Source: Roseivivax sediminis (GTDB lineage Bacteria > Pseudomonadota > Alphaproteobacteria > Rhodobacterales > Rhodobacteraceae). Taken from it: 64,000 nt of DNA. The translations under genes and the position numbers were made by a program. Position 1 is the first letter of the stretch, and every line of letters begins with the position of its first letter. The stretch spans positions 22,313 through 86,312 of the forward strand of contig NZ_FOMS01000016.1 in the NCBI RefSeq assembly GCF_900112685.1, given 5' to 3'. Positions 11,186 to 21,186 of the stretch are shown piece by piece. The notes under the pieces were generated by a model, which saw only the letters and a program-made list of their open reading frames with translations, was not told the origin of the DNA and did no database searches.

Positions 11186-12508
11186 ATGACCAATCTGACA
11201 CGCGCCCTGCTGGGCGCATCGGCTCTGTGCACCGTGGCGGGTCTGGCTGCGGCACAGGAGACCACCCTTACCATCGCCACCGTGAACAACGGCGACATGA
11301 TCCGGATGCAGGGGCTGACGGACGACTTCACCGAACAGAACCCCGACATTGCGCTCGAGTGGGTGACGCTCGAGGAAAACGTGCTGCGCCAGCGCGTCAC
11401 GCAGGACATCGCCACCAATGGCGGGCAGTTCGACGTGATGACCATCGGCACCTACGAGGTTCCGATCTGGGCCGGGCAGGACTGGCTCGCGCCGCTCGAC
11501 AACCTGCCGGACGATTACGACGTGGACGACCTTCTACCGTCGGTGCGCGAGGCGCTGTCGGTGGACGGCACGCTCTATGCCGCTCCGTTCTACGGCGAGT
11601 CGGCGATGATCATGTACCGCACCGACCTGATGGAAGAGGCCGGGCTCGAGATGCCCGACAGCCCAACCTGGTCGGAGGTCATGGAAGCCGCCGAAGCGAT
11701 GACCGACAAGGAAAACGACGTCTACGGCATCTGCCTGCGCGGCAAGCCGGGCTGGGGCGAGAACATGGCCTTCATCTCGGCCATGGCCAACTCCTACGGG
11801 GCGCGCTGGTTTGACATGGACTGGCAGGCGCAGTTCGACAGCGAAGAGTGGAACGCCACGCTGACCGACTACCTGACGCTGATGAACGAATACGGGCCTC
11901 CGGGCGCGTCCTCGAACGGCTTCAACGAGAACCTGTCGCTGTTCCAGCAGGGCCGCTGCGGCATGTGGATCGACGCGACCGTCGCCGCCGGCTTCGTGAC
12001 CGACCCCGACGAGTCGACCGTCGCCGACAGCGTCGGCTTCGCGCAGTTCCCGAACAAGGAAGGTCTGGACAACCACGGCAACTGGCTCTGGGCGTGGTCC
12101 CTTGCGATCCCGGCCTCGTCGAATTCCACGGATGCGGCCAAGACCTTCGTCGCCTGGGCGACATCGAAGGGCTACACCGAACTCGTGGCCGAGGAAGAGG
12201 GCTGGCGCGCCGCGCCTCCGGGCACGCGCACCTCGCTCTACGAGAACGAGGAATACCAGGAGGCGGCGCCCTTCGCGGAGATGACGCTGAACTCCATGGA
12301 GGCGGTCGACACGCAGCAACCGTCGGTGCAGGAGATCCCGTACACCGGGGCTCAGTTCATCGCGATCCCTGAATTTCAGGGCATCGGCACCGCGGTCGGG
12401 CAGACCTTCTCCGCGGCACTCGCCGGGCAGATGGACGCCGAACAGGCGCTCAGCCAGGCGCAGAGCCAGACCCAGCGCGAGATCGACCGCGCCGGCTACA
12501 CCGACTGA
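11186..12508 (+). CDS. Polyol ABC transporter substrate-binding protein (SmoE-like)
   Basis: This 440-residue periplasmic protein binds the sugar alcohol and delivers it to the membrane permeases. A Sec signal peptide ends in LAAA-QE, with predicted cleavage after Ala23, and the mature part is a family-1 extracellular solute-binding protein with many surface acidic residues, typical of marine relatives. A strong ribosome site (GGGAGG) precedes the ATG. The gene heads the operon binding protein-permease-permease-ATPase-dehydrogenase, the arrangement of the Rhodobacter sorbitol/mannitol (smo) operon. The exact polyol (mannitol, sorbitol, arabinitol or ribitol) cannot be deduced. Confidence 0.93.
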   Translation: MTNLTRALLGASALCTVAGLAAAQETTLTIATVNNGDMIRMQGLTDDFTEQNPDIALEWVTLEENVLRQRVTQDIATNGGQFDVMTIGTYEVPIWAGQDWLAPLDNLPDDYDVDDLLPSVREALSVDGTLYAAPFYGESAMIMYRTDLMEEAGLEMPDSPTWSEVMEAAEAMTDKENDVYGICLRGKPGWGENMAFISAMANSYGARWFDMDWQAQFDSEEWNATLTDYLTLMNEYGPPGASSNGFNENLSLFQQGRCGMWIDATVAAGFVTDPDESTVADSVGFAQFPNKEGLDNHGNWLWAWSLAIPASSNSTDAAKTFVAWATSKGYTELVAEEEGWRAAPPGTRTSLYENEEYQEAAPFAEMTLNSMEAVDTQQPSVQEIPYTGAQFIAIPEFQGIGTAVGQTFSAALAGQMDAEQALSQAQSQTQREIDRAGYTD

Positions 12509-12520
12509 GGACTCCTCCCG

Positions 12521-12544
12521 CGGGGGCGCCTTCGGGCGCTCCCG
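12521..12544 (+). promoter_or_regulatory. Intercistronic UUCG hairpin after the binding-protein gene
   Basis: A 10-bp stem with one G-U pair (CGGGGGCGCC at 12521-12530, GGCGCTCCCG at 12535-12544) is closed by the very stable TTCG tetraloop. No T-run follows. Such hairpins after a binding-protein gene usually protect the upstream message from 3' exonucleases and give more binding protein than permease. Confidence 0.65.
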
Positions 12545-12646
12545 ACCCTCCCCACGGCTCCGCCGCACGCGGGGCCGTGGACCCTGCGCCGTGCCTGATC
12601 GCAGGCGTAAGCGGGCGCAGCTCATCGCCGTTTCGGGATTCGCGCC

Positions 12647-13519
12647 ATGGCCACACAACATTCCCGCGCAGCCGCGCGATTCATGATCGCCCCCTCGGTC
12701 CTCCTGCTTCTGGGCTGGATGCTGATCCCGCTGGGGATGACGATCTACTTCTCGCTCCTGCGCTACAACTTGTTGATGCCGGGGAACAATCCCTTCGTCG
12801 GTTTCGAGAATTACAGCTATTTCCTGAGCGATCCGACCTTCCTGACGGCGATGCTGAACACGCTGCTGCTGGTCGGGGGCGTGCTGCTGATCACCACGGT
12901 CGGGGGGATCCTTCTGGCGCTTCTGATCGACCAGCCGATCTGGGGGCAGGGGATCGTGCGCATCCTGGTGATCGCGCCGTTCTTCGTGATGCCCACCGTG
13001 TCGGCGCTGGTCTGGAAGAACATGTTCATGAACCCGGTGAACGGCCTCTTCGCCTGGGTCGCGGACCTCATGGGGTTGCAGCCCTACGACTTTCTCGCTT
13101 CCGCGCCGCTCCTGTCGATCATCGGCATGGTCAGCTGGACCTGGCTGCCCTTCGCGACGCTGATCCTGCTCACGGCGCTGCAATCGCTCGACAGCGAGCA
13201 ACTGGAGGCGGCCGAAATGGACGGCGCCGGGCCGGTCTCGCGCTTCTTCCACATCATGCTGCCGCATCTGGCGCGGGCGATCACCGTGGTGATCCTGATC
13301 CAGACGATCTTCCACCTGTCGATCTTCGCCGAGATCCTAGTGACCACCAACGGCGGGCCGGGCGTTGCATCGACCAACCTGACCTACCTCGTCTATGCCG
13401 AGAGCCTTCTGCGGTTCGACGTGGGCACCGGGTCGGCCGGGGGCGTCGTGGCCATCATCCTCGCCAACATCGTCGCGATCTTCCTGATGCGGATGATCGG
13501 CAAGAACCTCGATGCGTGA
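12647..13519 (+). CDS. Polyol ABC transporter permease (SmoF-like)
   Basis: This 290-residue protein has about six hydrophobic transmembrane segments of the MalF-type binding-protein-dependent permease family. The EAA loop that contacts the ATPase is visible as EAAEMDGAGPVSRFFHIMLP (about residues 185-205). It forms a heterodimer with the permease encoded 150 bases downstream. It follows the binding-protein gene after a 138-base gap that holds a stable hairpin. It shows no truncation. Confidence 0.93.
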   Translation: MATQHSRAAARFMIAPSVLLLLGWMLIPLGMTIYFSLLRYNLLMPGNNPFVGFENYSYFLSDPTFLTAMLNTLLLVGGVLLITTVGGILLALLIDQPIWGQGIVRILVIAPFFVMPTVSALVWKNMFMNPVNGLFAWVADLMGLQPYDFLASAPLLSIIGMVSWTWLPFATLILLTALQSLDSEQLEAAEMDGAGPVSRFFHIMLPHLARAITVVILIQTIFHLSIFAEILVTTNGGPGVASTNLTYLVYAESLLRFDVGTGSAGGVVAIILANIVAIFLMRMIGKNLDA

Positions 13520-13668
13520 GGTGGCTGATATGGTCGTGCGTTTTGAGGCTGATAGCCGGTTGAACGGAAGGCCCGGTCCGGGGCGGGTCGCACCGGACGG
13601 AGCCAAAGCCCGCCGCATTCGACACCAAGAACCCGCCGCAGCCGGCACCCGGACAGGGAGGATCTGAC

Positions 13669-14499
13669 ATGGCCCGCGCCGTCACCCCGCGCCGCAAGGC
13701 GATCAACTCAGCCGTCGCCTGGACGCTTGCGATCCTGATCTTCTTCCCGATCTTCTGGACCGTGCTGACCAGCTTCAAGACCGAGGCGCAGGCGATCGCC
13801 GATCCGCCGCTGTTCTTCAACTTCGACTGGACGCTGGAAAACTACGTCACCGTGCAGGAGCGGTCGAACTACTTCCGCCACTTCTGGAATTCGGTGGTGA
13901 TCTCGGTCGGCTCCACGCTCCTTGGCGTCATCATCGCGGTGCCCGCGGCCTGGGCCATGGCCTTCGTGCCCGGCAAGCAGACCAAGAACGTGCTGATGTG
14001 GATGCTGTCGACCAAGATGCTGCCGCCCGTGGGCGTGCTGGTGCCGATCTACCTGATCTTCCGCAATGTCGGACTTCTCGACACGCGCACGGGCCTCGTC
14101 ATCGTGCTGACGCTGATCAACCTGCCGATCATCGTCTGGATGCTCTACACCTACTTTCGCGAGATCCCCGGAGAGATCCTGGAAGCCGCGCGAATGGACG
14201 GCGCGACGCTGCGCTCGGAGATCCTCTACGTGCTCACGCCGATGGCGGTGCCGGGCATCGCCTCCACGGTGCTGCTCAACATCATCCTCGCCTGGAACGA
14301 GGCGTTCTGGACGCTGAACCTCACCGCCGCGAATGCCGCTCCGCTGACCGCTTTCATCGCGAGCTATTCGAGCCCCGAGGGCCTGTTCTACGCCAAGCTC
14401 TCGGCGGCCTCGACCATGGCCATCGCGCCGATCCTCATCATGGGCTGGTTCAGCCAGAAGCAGCTGGTGCGCGGCCTGACCTTCGGCGCCGTCAAATAA
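13669..14499 (+). CDS. Polyol ABC transporter permease (SmoG-like)
   Basis: This 276-residue inner-membrane permease is of the MalG type with six hydrophobic segments. Its EAA loop reads [20 protein letters not shown] (about residues 167-186). A ribosome site (GGGAGG) precedes the ATG at 13669. It pairs with the preceding permease and is powered by the ATPase encoded eleven bases downstream. The gene is intact and of normal family length. Confidence 0.94.
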   Translation: MARAVTPRRKAINSAVAWTLAILIFFPIFWTVLTSFKTEAQAIADPPLFFNFDWTLENYVTVQERSNYFRHFWNSVVISVGSTLLGVIIAVPAAWAMAFVPGKQTKNVLMWMLSTKMLPPVGVLVPIYLIFRNVGLLDTRTGLVIVLTLINLPIIVWMLYTYFREIPGEILEAARMDGATLRSEILYVLTPMAVPGIASTVLLNIILAWNEAFWTLNLTAANAAPLTAFIASYSSPEGLFYAKLSAASTMAIAPILIMGWFSQKQLVRGLTFGAVK

Positions 14500-14510
14500 G
14501 GAAGATCACC

Positions 14511-15512
<1,002 letters not shown>

Positions 15513-15632
15513 CATGCCGGGCTGCGCCCCGCCTTGCCAGCACAGGTTCGGCGAACCCCGACCGCGTCCGGCCGCGCCCAGTGCGCCGGCCGGACCGGAC
15601 GCCGTCCTGAGGCCGATTGAGAGGAGCCGACC

Positions 15633-17105
15633 ATGGCCATCCCGCTGTCCCTCGCCACGTTGCCCGACCTGCCGCCCGCGGTGGGCCTGCCGGACTACGC
15701 ACGCGAGGATCTGTCCGCCGGCATCCTGCACGTGGGCGTCGGTAACTTTCATCGCGCGCACCAGGTGGCCTATCTCGACCGGCTGTTCTCCGCCGGGAAG
15801 GGCCGCGACTTCGCCATAGTCGGTGCCGGCATCATGGAAGCCGACCGCAAGGCGCGCGACACGCTCGCCGCGCAGGACTGGTTCTCGACCCTCGTCGAAC
15901 AATCCGCCGAGGCGTCCGATGCGCGCGTAACCGGCGTCATGATCGACTATGTCGAGCCGGCGGATCAGGACGCGATCACCAGACGTATGGCCGCGCCGGA
16001 TATCCGCATCGTATCGCTGACGATCACCGAAGGCGGCTATTTCCTCGATTCTTCGGGCCATTTCGATGCCGATCATCCGGCGATCGCGGCCGATGCCGCC
16101 GCGCCGGACGCGCCGAGAACGGTTTTCGGCATGATCCTGAAGGCCCTGCGCCTGCGTCGCCACGCCGGTCTGCCACCGTTCACGGTCATGTCCTGTGACA
16201 ACATCCCTCATAACGGTGTGGTGACGCGCGACACCCTCTCCGGCCTCGCGGCGCTGACCGACAACACTTTCGCGGAATGGGTTCGGGACAATGTCGCGTT
16301 CCCCAACGGCATGGTCGACCGCATCACCCCGGCCACCTCCGACCGCGAACGCGCGTTGCTGCGGGACACGCACGGTGTGGAGGACGGCTGGCCCGTCTTT
16401 GCCGAGGACTTCATCCAGTGGGTCCTGGAGGACAACTTCCCCCAGGGTCGGCCGCCGCTCGAGGATGTGGGCGTGGAGTTCGTGGAGGACGTGACGCCCT
16501 TCGAGGCGATGAAGATCCGCATCCTCAACGGTGGGCACGCGATTATCGCCTATCCGGCGGGGCTCATGGGCATCCATTTCGTCCACGAGGCGATGGAGAA
16601 CGACCTCGTGGCGCGCTTTCTCGACAAGGTGGAGCGCGAAGAGATCCTGCCGGGCGTGCCGCCGGTGCCGAACACCGACACCGGCGCCTATCTCGAAAAG
16701 ATCAAGGAGCGGTTCGCCAACCCCAAGATCGGCGACACGGTGCGGCGGCTCTGCCTCGACGGGTCGAACCGGCAGCCGAAGTTCATCCTGCTGTCGCTGG
16801 CGGACGCGCTGGCGCGCGGCGGCGCCATCGACGGGCTGGCGCTGGAATCCGCGCTGTGGTGCCGCTATTGTGCCGGGACCACCGACACCGGGGAAACCAT
16901 CGCCCCCAACGACCCGAACTGGAACAGCCTGCAGCCGGTTGCGCTGGCGGCGCGCGAGCGCCCGCAGGCCTGGCTCGAACAGCGGGCGATCTATGGTGCG
17001 CTCGGCGACGAGCCGCGCCTGCGGGAGGCCTTCGGGCGGTGGCTGTCTTTGCTGTGGTCCGAGGGAACGGAGGCCACCTTGCGGACCTACCTGAAGGAGG
17101 GGTGA
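15633..17105 (+). CDS. Mannitol dehydrogenase family (long-chain polyol 2-dehydrogenase, MtlK-like)
   Basis: This 490-residue NAD-dependent enzyme oxidises a sugar alcohol to a 2-ketose (for example mannitol to fructose or arabinitol to xylulose). The N-terminal Rossmann entry is GILHVGVGNFHRAHQVAYLD, and the catalytic signature KxxxxNGxH is visible as KIRILNGGHAIIAYPAG (about residues 294-310). Size is normal for the polyol-specific long-chain dehydrogenase family. A strong ribosome site (GAGAGGAG) precedes the ATG. The stop TGA at 17103-17105 lies inside the ribosome-site region of the next gene, so translation of the HAD gene is probably coupled to it. Confidence 0.94.
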   Translation: MAIPLSLATLPDLPPAVGLPDYAREDLSAGILHVGVGNFHRAHQVAYLDRLFSAGKGRDFAIVGAGIMEADRKARDTLAAQDWFSTLVEQSAEASDARVTGVMIDYVEPADQDAITRRMAAPDIRIVSLTITEGGYFLDSSGHFDADHPAIAADAAAPDAPRTVFGMILKALRLRRHAGLPPFTVMSCDNIPHNGVVTRDTLSGLAALTDNTFAEWVRDNVAFPNGMVDRITPATSDRERALLRDTHGVEDGWPVFAEDFIQWVLEDNFPQGRPPLEDVGVEFVEDVTPFEAMKIRILNGGHAIIAYPAGLMGIHFVHEAMENDLVARFLDKVEREEILPGVPPVPNTDTGAYLEKIKERFANPKIGDTVRRLCLDGSNRQPKFILLSLADALARGGAIDGLALESALWCRYCAGTTDTGETIAPNDPNWNSLQPVALAARERPQAWLEQRAIYGALGDEPRLREAFGRWLSLLWSEGTEATLRTYLKEG

Positions 17106-17109
17106 GATC
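17094..17109 (+). promoter_or_regulatory. Shine-Dalgarno sequence before an ATC codon
   Basis: AAGGAGG at 17094-17100 is a full-length ribosome site. Six bases later, at 17107, stands ATC, the only plausible initiation codon in the frame of the HAD hydrolase after the in-frame TGA at 17092. No ATG, GTG or TTG occurs in that frame before the catalytic motif. A GTG at 17102 overlaps the dehydrogenase stop but is in the wrong frame. Confidence 0.6.
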
Positions 17110-17784
17110 GCCACGCCCAGGCCCTTTCTCGTCATCTTCGACTGCGACGGCGTGCTCGTGGACAGCGAGCCGATCGCCGTCGATGTCCTGCGCGAGACCT
17201 TGCGCTGCGTGGGGTTGGAAATTTCTCCGACCACCGCCTACGAGCGCTTCCTCGGCCGGTCCCTCGCCTCGATCCTGCGCGACGTGGCCGAACGGGACGG
17301 GCTGGTGCTGACCGAAGCGGACCTGGCGGACATGCGCGCGCGGCTCGCCCGGCGCTTCGAGAACGAGCTGCGCCCGGTGCCCGGTGTGGCGGCGGCGGTC
17401 GGGGCGCTCGATGCGGCGGTCTGCGTCGCCTCGTCCAGCCATCCCGAGCGGCTGGCGCTGTCGCTGCGGGTGACGGGGCTGGCGCCGCTCTTCGGTGCGG
17501 ATGTCTTCAGCGCCGTCGAGGTCGAGCGCGGCAAGCCGGCGCCCGATCTTTTCCTGCACGCGGCCCGGCGCATGCACGCGCCCGCCCGGGGCACCGTGGT
17601 GATCGAGGACAGCCCGGCGGGAATCGCGGCGGCGCGCGCCGCCGGCATGCGCGTCGTCGGCTTCACCGGCGGAGCGCATGCCGGGCCGGCGATGCTGGAC
17701 CAAAGCCTTCGCGCCATGGGCCCCGATGCGGTCGTGACGCACATGGACGACCTCGCGGCGGCGCTTGACGCCCTCCCGGCATGA
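17107..17784 (+). CDS. HAD-superfamily sugar-phosphate phosphatase with non-standard (ATC) start or 5' frameshift
   Basis: This haloacid-dehalogenase phosphohydrolase of about 225 residues has all four motifs. The nucleophile loop IFDCDGVLVDSEP (Asp12 and Asp14 if counted from the ATC) is followed by the Ser motif VASSSHPERL, the Lys in VERGKPAPDLF and the acidic VIEDSPAGIAAARAAGM. It resembles the beta-phosphoglucomutase/sugar phosphatase group and probably dephosphorylates a sugar or polyol phosphate. The first in-frame GTG (17152) would delete the nucleophile, so the true start must be upstream, where only ATC at 17107 follows a ribosome site. Alternatively one base is missing near 17105-17118 and the gene starts at GTG 17102 overlapping the previous stop. 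Confidence 0.8.
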   Translation: MATPRPFLVIFDCDGVLVDSEPIAVDVLRETLRCVGLEISPTTAYERFLGRSLASILRDVAERDGLVLTEADLADMRARLARRFENELRPVPGVAAAVGALDAAVCVASSSHPERLALSLRVTGLAPLFGADVFSAVEVERGKPAPDLFLHAARRMHAPARGTVVIEDSPAGIAAARAAGMRVVGFTGGAHAGPAMLDQSLRAMGPDAVVTHMDDLAAALDALPA

Positions 17785-17874
17785 TGCGGCACCTGCCGAT
17801 GGGTGCTGGCGCGACGGCGCCAGCGGTGCCATGATCTCCTCCACGACCCATTTCAAGGCCAGGCCCTGCCCGAC

Positions 17875-19413
17875 GTGACGGACGACGACTACTATTTCGG
17901 GATCGATGTGGGCACAGCCAGCGTGCGGGCCGGGCTGTTCTCGCCCGGCGGGCGGATGGTGGCCCGGGCGGTGCATCCGATCACCGTGCACGACCTGTCC
18001 GGCAGCCGGGCCGAGCAATCTTCCGAGGAGATCTGGCAGGCGGTCGCCGCGTCGGTGCGCGAGGCGCACGCCAATGCCGGCAATCCACCCGTCGCCGGGA
18101 TCGCCTTCGACGCCACCTGCTCGCTGGTGCTGCGCGACCGCGCGGATGCGCCGCTCGACCTTGGCGGCGGGCGCGACATCATCCTGTGGTACGATCATCG
18201 CGCGCGGGAGGAGGCGGCGGCCTGCACCGCCACCGGCCACGATTTGTTACAGACCGTGGGCGGCGTCATGTCGCCCGAGATGCAGTCTCCGAAACTCATG
18301 TGGGTCAAGCGCCACCGACCCGACCTCTGGTCGAGGTTGGGCGGCGCCTACGATCTCAGCGAATGGCTGGCACACCGCGCCACGGGGCAGGGGGCAAGGT
18401 CGCTCAACCCGCTGGTGGCGAAATGGGGCTGGCTGGCGCGCGCCGGCGGGCTGCAACCGGACTTCCTCGAAGCGGTCGGTCTCGAGGACATGGCCGCGCG
18501 GGCCGGCATCGGCGCGGATATCGTGCCGCCCGGGGTGGCCATCGGCGGGCTTGACGAGGCCGCGGCGCGGGATCTCGGGCTTGCCCCGGACACGCCGGTC
18601 GCGGCCGGGCTCGTCGACGCCTTCGCGGGCGCGCTGGCGATGCTCGGCGGCCTCGCACCCGAGGCGCAGGGCCGCACCGCGGCGCTGGTCGCCGGCACGT
18701 CGAGCTGCATCATGACGCTGACGTCGGAGCCCTGGCGCGCGCGCGGCGTCTGGGGGCCCTATGCCGACGCGATCCTGCCCGGGCTCTTCGTGAACGATGG
18801 CGGCCAGTCCGCGACGGGCGCGCTTCTCGACGACGTGCTGGGCCGGTCTCCGGGCCTGTCGCACGACGAGGCGCAGCGCCTGGTGGCCGAAGGGCTGGCG
18901 CGGGACGGAGCGGCCTTCGGAGCCGAAATCGACATCTTGCCCGATGTGAACGGCAACCGCACGCCCTTCGCCGATCCCGATCTCGGCGCGGTCGTCTCGG
19001 GGCTGACGCTGGACCGGTCCCGTGCGGGCACCGCGCGGCTCTACTGGCGGTCCGCGGTGGGGATCGCCCTCGGCCTGCGTCAGATCCTGGCGCATCTGCG
19101 CCAGGCGGGGCAGCCGGTCGAGGTGCTGAACGTCACCGGAGGGCACGCCCGGTCGCCGCTGCTCATGCAGCTCCTGGCCGATGCGACGGGCTGCACGCTC
19201 AACACCGCGCGCGACGTCGATGGCGTCCTGCTCGGCGCGGCGATCGCCGCGGCGGCGCCGGGGCGCGGGCTGGCGGAGGCCGCGCGAGAGATGCAGCCGG
19301 ACTGGCAGGTCTACCGGCCGGACCCGGCAATGCGGGACCAGTTGGCGCGGGACTACGCCGTCTTCGAGCGGATGCAGGACCACCGTTCCGTGATCCGCGC
19401 GCTGAAGCGCTGA
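17875..19413 (+). CDS. FGGY-family pentulose kinase (D-ribulokinase-like)
   Basis: This 512-residue kinase phosphorylates a ketose produced by the upstream dehydrogenase. The N-terminal phosphate-binding strand YYFGIDVGTASVRAGLF (residues 6-22) and the DHRA segment typical of FGGY kinases are present. The later motif GTSSCIMTLT and the C-terminal NVTGGHARSPLLMQLLADAT complete the actin-like fold. The pattern fits the five-carbon carbohydrate kinase branch, so D-ribulose or a related pentulose is likely, which points to a pentitol as transported substrate. GTG at 17875 is chosen because the conserved region begins at once; an in-frame GTG at 17803 would add a meaningless extension. Confidence 0.88.
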   Translation: MTDDDYYFGIDVGTASVRAGLFSPGGRMVARAVHPITVHDLSGSRAEQSSEEIWQAVAASVREAHANAGNPPVAGIAFDATCSLVLRDRADAPLDLGGGRDIILWYDHRAREEAAACTATGHDLLQTVGGVMSPEMQSPKLMWVKRHRPDLWSRLGGAYDLSEWLAHRATGQGARSLNPLVAKWGWLARAGGLQPDFLEAVGLEDMAARAGIGADIVPPGVAIGGLDEAAARDLGLAPDTPVAAGLVDAFAGALAMLGGLAPEAQGRTAALVAGTSSCIMTLTSEPWRARGVWGPYADAILPGLFVNDGGQSATGALLDDVLGRSPGLSHDEAQRLVAEGLARDGAAFGAEIDILPDVNGNRTPFADPDLGAVVSGLTLDRSRAGTARLYWRSAVGIALGLRQILAHLRQAGQPVEVLNVTGGHARSPLLMQLLADATGCTLNTARDVDGVLLGAAIAAAAPGRGLAEAAREMQPDWQVYRPDPAMRDQLARDYAVFERMQDHRSVIRALKR

Positions 19414-19420
19414 CGGACGC

Positions 19421-20350
19421 TCAGTCCACCGTCCGGGCGATGTAGTCGGCCACCATGAGATCGAGGTGCGCGCCGCCGCCGTTCTTGAACACCGTGACCT
19501 CGTTCTCCGACCGGCGGCCCCGAGCGGGATCGGGCACGAGATCGTAGAGATCGCCCAGCACGTCCGCTTCCGAGATGACGCCGGCGGCCAGCGGGATCTT
19601 CAACTCGCCGATATGGCCCAACGTCGTCTCCCGGCTGTCGACGAAAAGCCGCCCCCCCGAGATCAGCGCATCGTCTGCCTCACGCATGTCGGCCCGGAAC
19701 GCGCCGATCAGGTCCACATGCGTGCCGGGGCGGATCCAATCGCCCTTCAGCACGGGCTCCTGCGCCATTGTGGCGGTCGCCACGATATCCGCCTCGGCCA
19801 CCGCCGCCGGCAGGTCCCCGGCGGCGCGAACGTCGAGACCCTCGCGCGCGAGCTCGGCCGCCAGCGCCTCCGCCTGCTCTTTCCGCCGCGCCCAGACGTC
19901 GATGCGCTCCAGGTCGGGAAAGAGCGCCGGATAAGCCGCGCAGAGGCTGCGCGCCACGGTCCCGGCGCCGAGGATCAGCAGCCTCCGGCTTTCCGGCCGC
20001 GCCAGAAGCACCGCCGCCAGCACCGAGTCCCCGGCGGTCTTGAACTCCGTCACCAGCGTGCTGTCGATGACCGCGCGCACCGCGCCGGTGTCGGGGTCGA
20101 AGACGATCATCGCGCCCTGCACGCTCGGCCTGTCCCGTGCCGGGTTCCCCGGCATGACCGTCACGCTCTTCACGCCGTAGCCGAGCCCCTCCAGGTAGGC
20201 GCCCCGCGTCAGCAGCGTGCCCTCCGCCGGCCCGAGGAACAGGTCTCCGATCTCGGCGCGCGGCAGAAAATGCCCCTGACGCAGCGCCTCGACGGCGCCC
20301 TGCCAGTTGAGCGCATCTGCGGCGTCGTAGGTCAGGTATCTCGCTGTCAT
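19421..20350 (-). CDS. Ornithine cyclodeaminase / mu-crystallin family protein
   Basis: This 309-residue NAD(P)-binding enzyme has the family core: the N-terminal substrate part with GAYLEGLGYGVKSVTVMPGN (about residues 51-70), followed by the Rossmann entry LLILGAGTVARSLCAAY (about residues 126-142). Members act as ornithine cyclodeaminases, ketimine reductases or alanine/lysine dehydrogenases. The substrate here is unknown. It is convergent with the kinase gene, the two stops being seven bases apart. The ATG at 20350 gives the expected N-terminus, and the long open frame upstream of it is not coding. Confidence 0.87.
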   Translation of the reverse strand: MTARYLTYDAADALNWQGAVEALRQGHFLPRAEIGDLFLGPAEGTLLTRGAYLEGLGYGVKSVTVMPGNPARDRPSVQGAMIVFDPDTGAVRAVIDSTLVTEFKTAGDSVLAAVLLARPESRRLLILGAGTVARSLCAAYPALFPDLERIDVWARRKEQAEALAAELAREGLDVRAAGDLPAAVAEADIVATATMAQEPVLKGDWIRPGTHVDLIGAFRADMREADDALISGGRLFVDSRETTLGHIGELKIPLAAGVISEADVLGDLYDLVPDPARGRRSENEVTVFKNGGGAHLDLMVADYIARTVD

Positions 20351-20476
20351 CGGGGCCTCCGCGCTGCATCTCCGCCGCAGCCTAGCGCAATCGTCAGGGC
20401 CACAGAAGCCGCCGCACTCGACAACCGCGGGGGCCGCCGCTAGCACGCCGGACGGATCAATCGCGGAAAGACCCCC

Positions 20477-21079
20477 ATGCGGCATCTCGGACGGCTTCTT
20501 GTCCTCGCTTTCACCCTCGCGCTCGCCGCCTGCGGGCCCAGCTACGAGAATGGCCCGCCCGCGCCGGAGCCCGCCGACATTGCGGCACTCGAACGCGCGA
20601 TCCTGGGGCTCGGACCCGACGTCTCCCCGGACGAGGCCGCGACGGCCGCGCGCATCGCCTATCGCTACCCGCTGGAGCTCGCCGATCGCTACCAGATCAC
20701 CGATCCGCCGATCATTCACAACATGAAGGTCAATTCCGGCACCCGCCCGCGCGGCCTGTGCTATCAATGGGCCGACGACCTCGAGGCCCGTCTCGCGCAG
20801 GAGCGTTTCGTCACGCTCGATCTGCACCGCGCCATCGCCAACCACGACAAGCCGCTGGCCATCGAACATTCGACCGTGATCCTCAGCCGCGCCGGGGCGC
20901 CGATGGCGCAGGGTCTCATCCTCGACCCCTGGCGCTGGGGCGGCAAGCTCTACTGGGGCCCGGTCACCGAGGACAGCCGCTACGATTGGTGGCCGCGCGG
21001 CGAGGTCTTCGCCTGGAAACGCGCCCGCGAAGGCCGCGCCCCGGTCGATCCCTCGGCCGAACCGCTGCCCCCGCTCTGA
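20477..21079 (+). CDS. Small predicted lipoprotein of unknown function
   Basis: This 200-residue protein has a lipoprotein signal ending in the lipobox LAAC (Cys19), so it should be lipid-anchored in the cell envelope. The mature part is rich in Trp, Tyr and Arg and contains an LCYQWADDL segment and an IEHSTVIL segment, suggestive of a compact globular domain with conserved Cys and His, but I recognise no named family. It stands alone, divergent from the ornithine cyclodeaminase-like gene and convergent with gap. It is a real gene by codon use and signal peptide; no function is offered. Confidence 0.8.
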   Translation: MRHLGRLLVLAFTLALAACGPSYENGPPAPEPADIAALERAILGLGPDVSPDEAATAARIAYRYPLELADRYQITDPPIIHNMKVNSGTRPRGLCYQWADDLEARLAQERFVTLDLHRAIANHDKPLAIEHSTVILSRAGAPMAQGLILDPWRWGGKLYWGPVTEDSRYDWWPRGEVFAWKRAREGRAPVDPSAEPLPPL

Positions 21080-21125
21080 GTGCCGACCGCGCATCCCACG
21101 CCGGGGTGATGCGTGCCCCCTTGCT

Positions 21126-21176
21126 TTCATCTGCCCAGAAATATCCCGGGGGCGCGGGGGCAGAGCCCCCGCTCCA
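21126..21176 (+). repeat. Dispersed intergenic repeat, copy 1
   Basis: The element begins with TTCATCTGCCC and AAATATCCCGGGG and continues into a perfect 8-bp hairpin (GCGGGGGC at 21154-21161, loop AGA, GCCCCCGC at 21165-21172). It lies between the convergent lipoprotein and gap genes. A second copy, inverted, occurs at 31493-31545 between another convergent pair. The hairpin could end transcription from either side. Confidence 0.8.
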
Positions 21177-21186
21177 CCCCTTGGGT

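Noticed and set aside
17152..17784. Start of the HAD hydrolase at GTG 17152
   Set aside because: It would cut away the catalytic DxD motif, which is perfectly preserved just upstream in the same frame.
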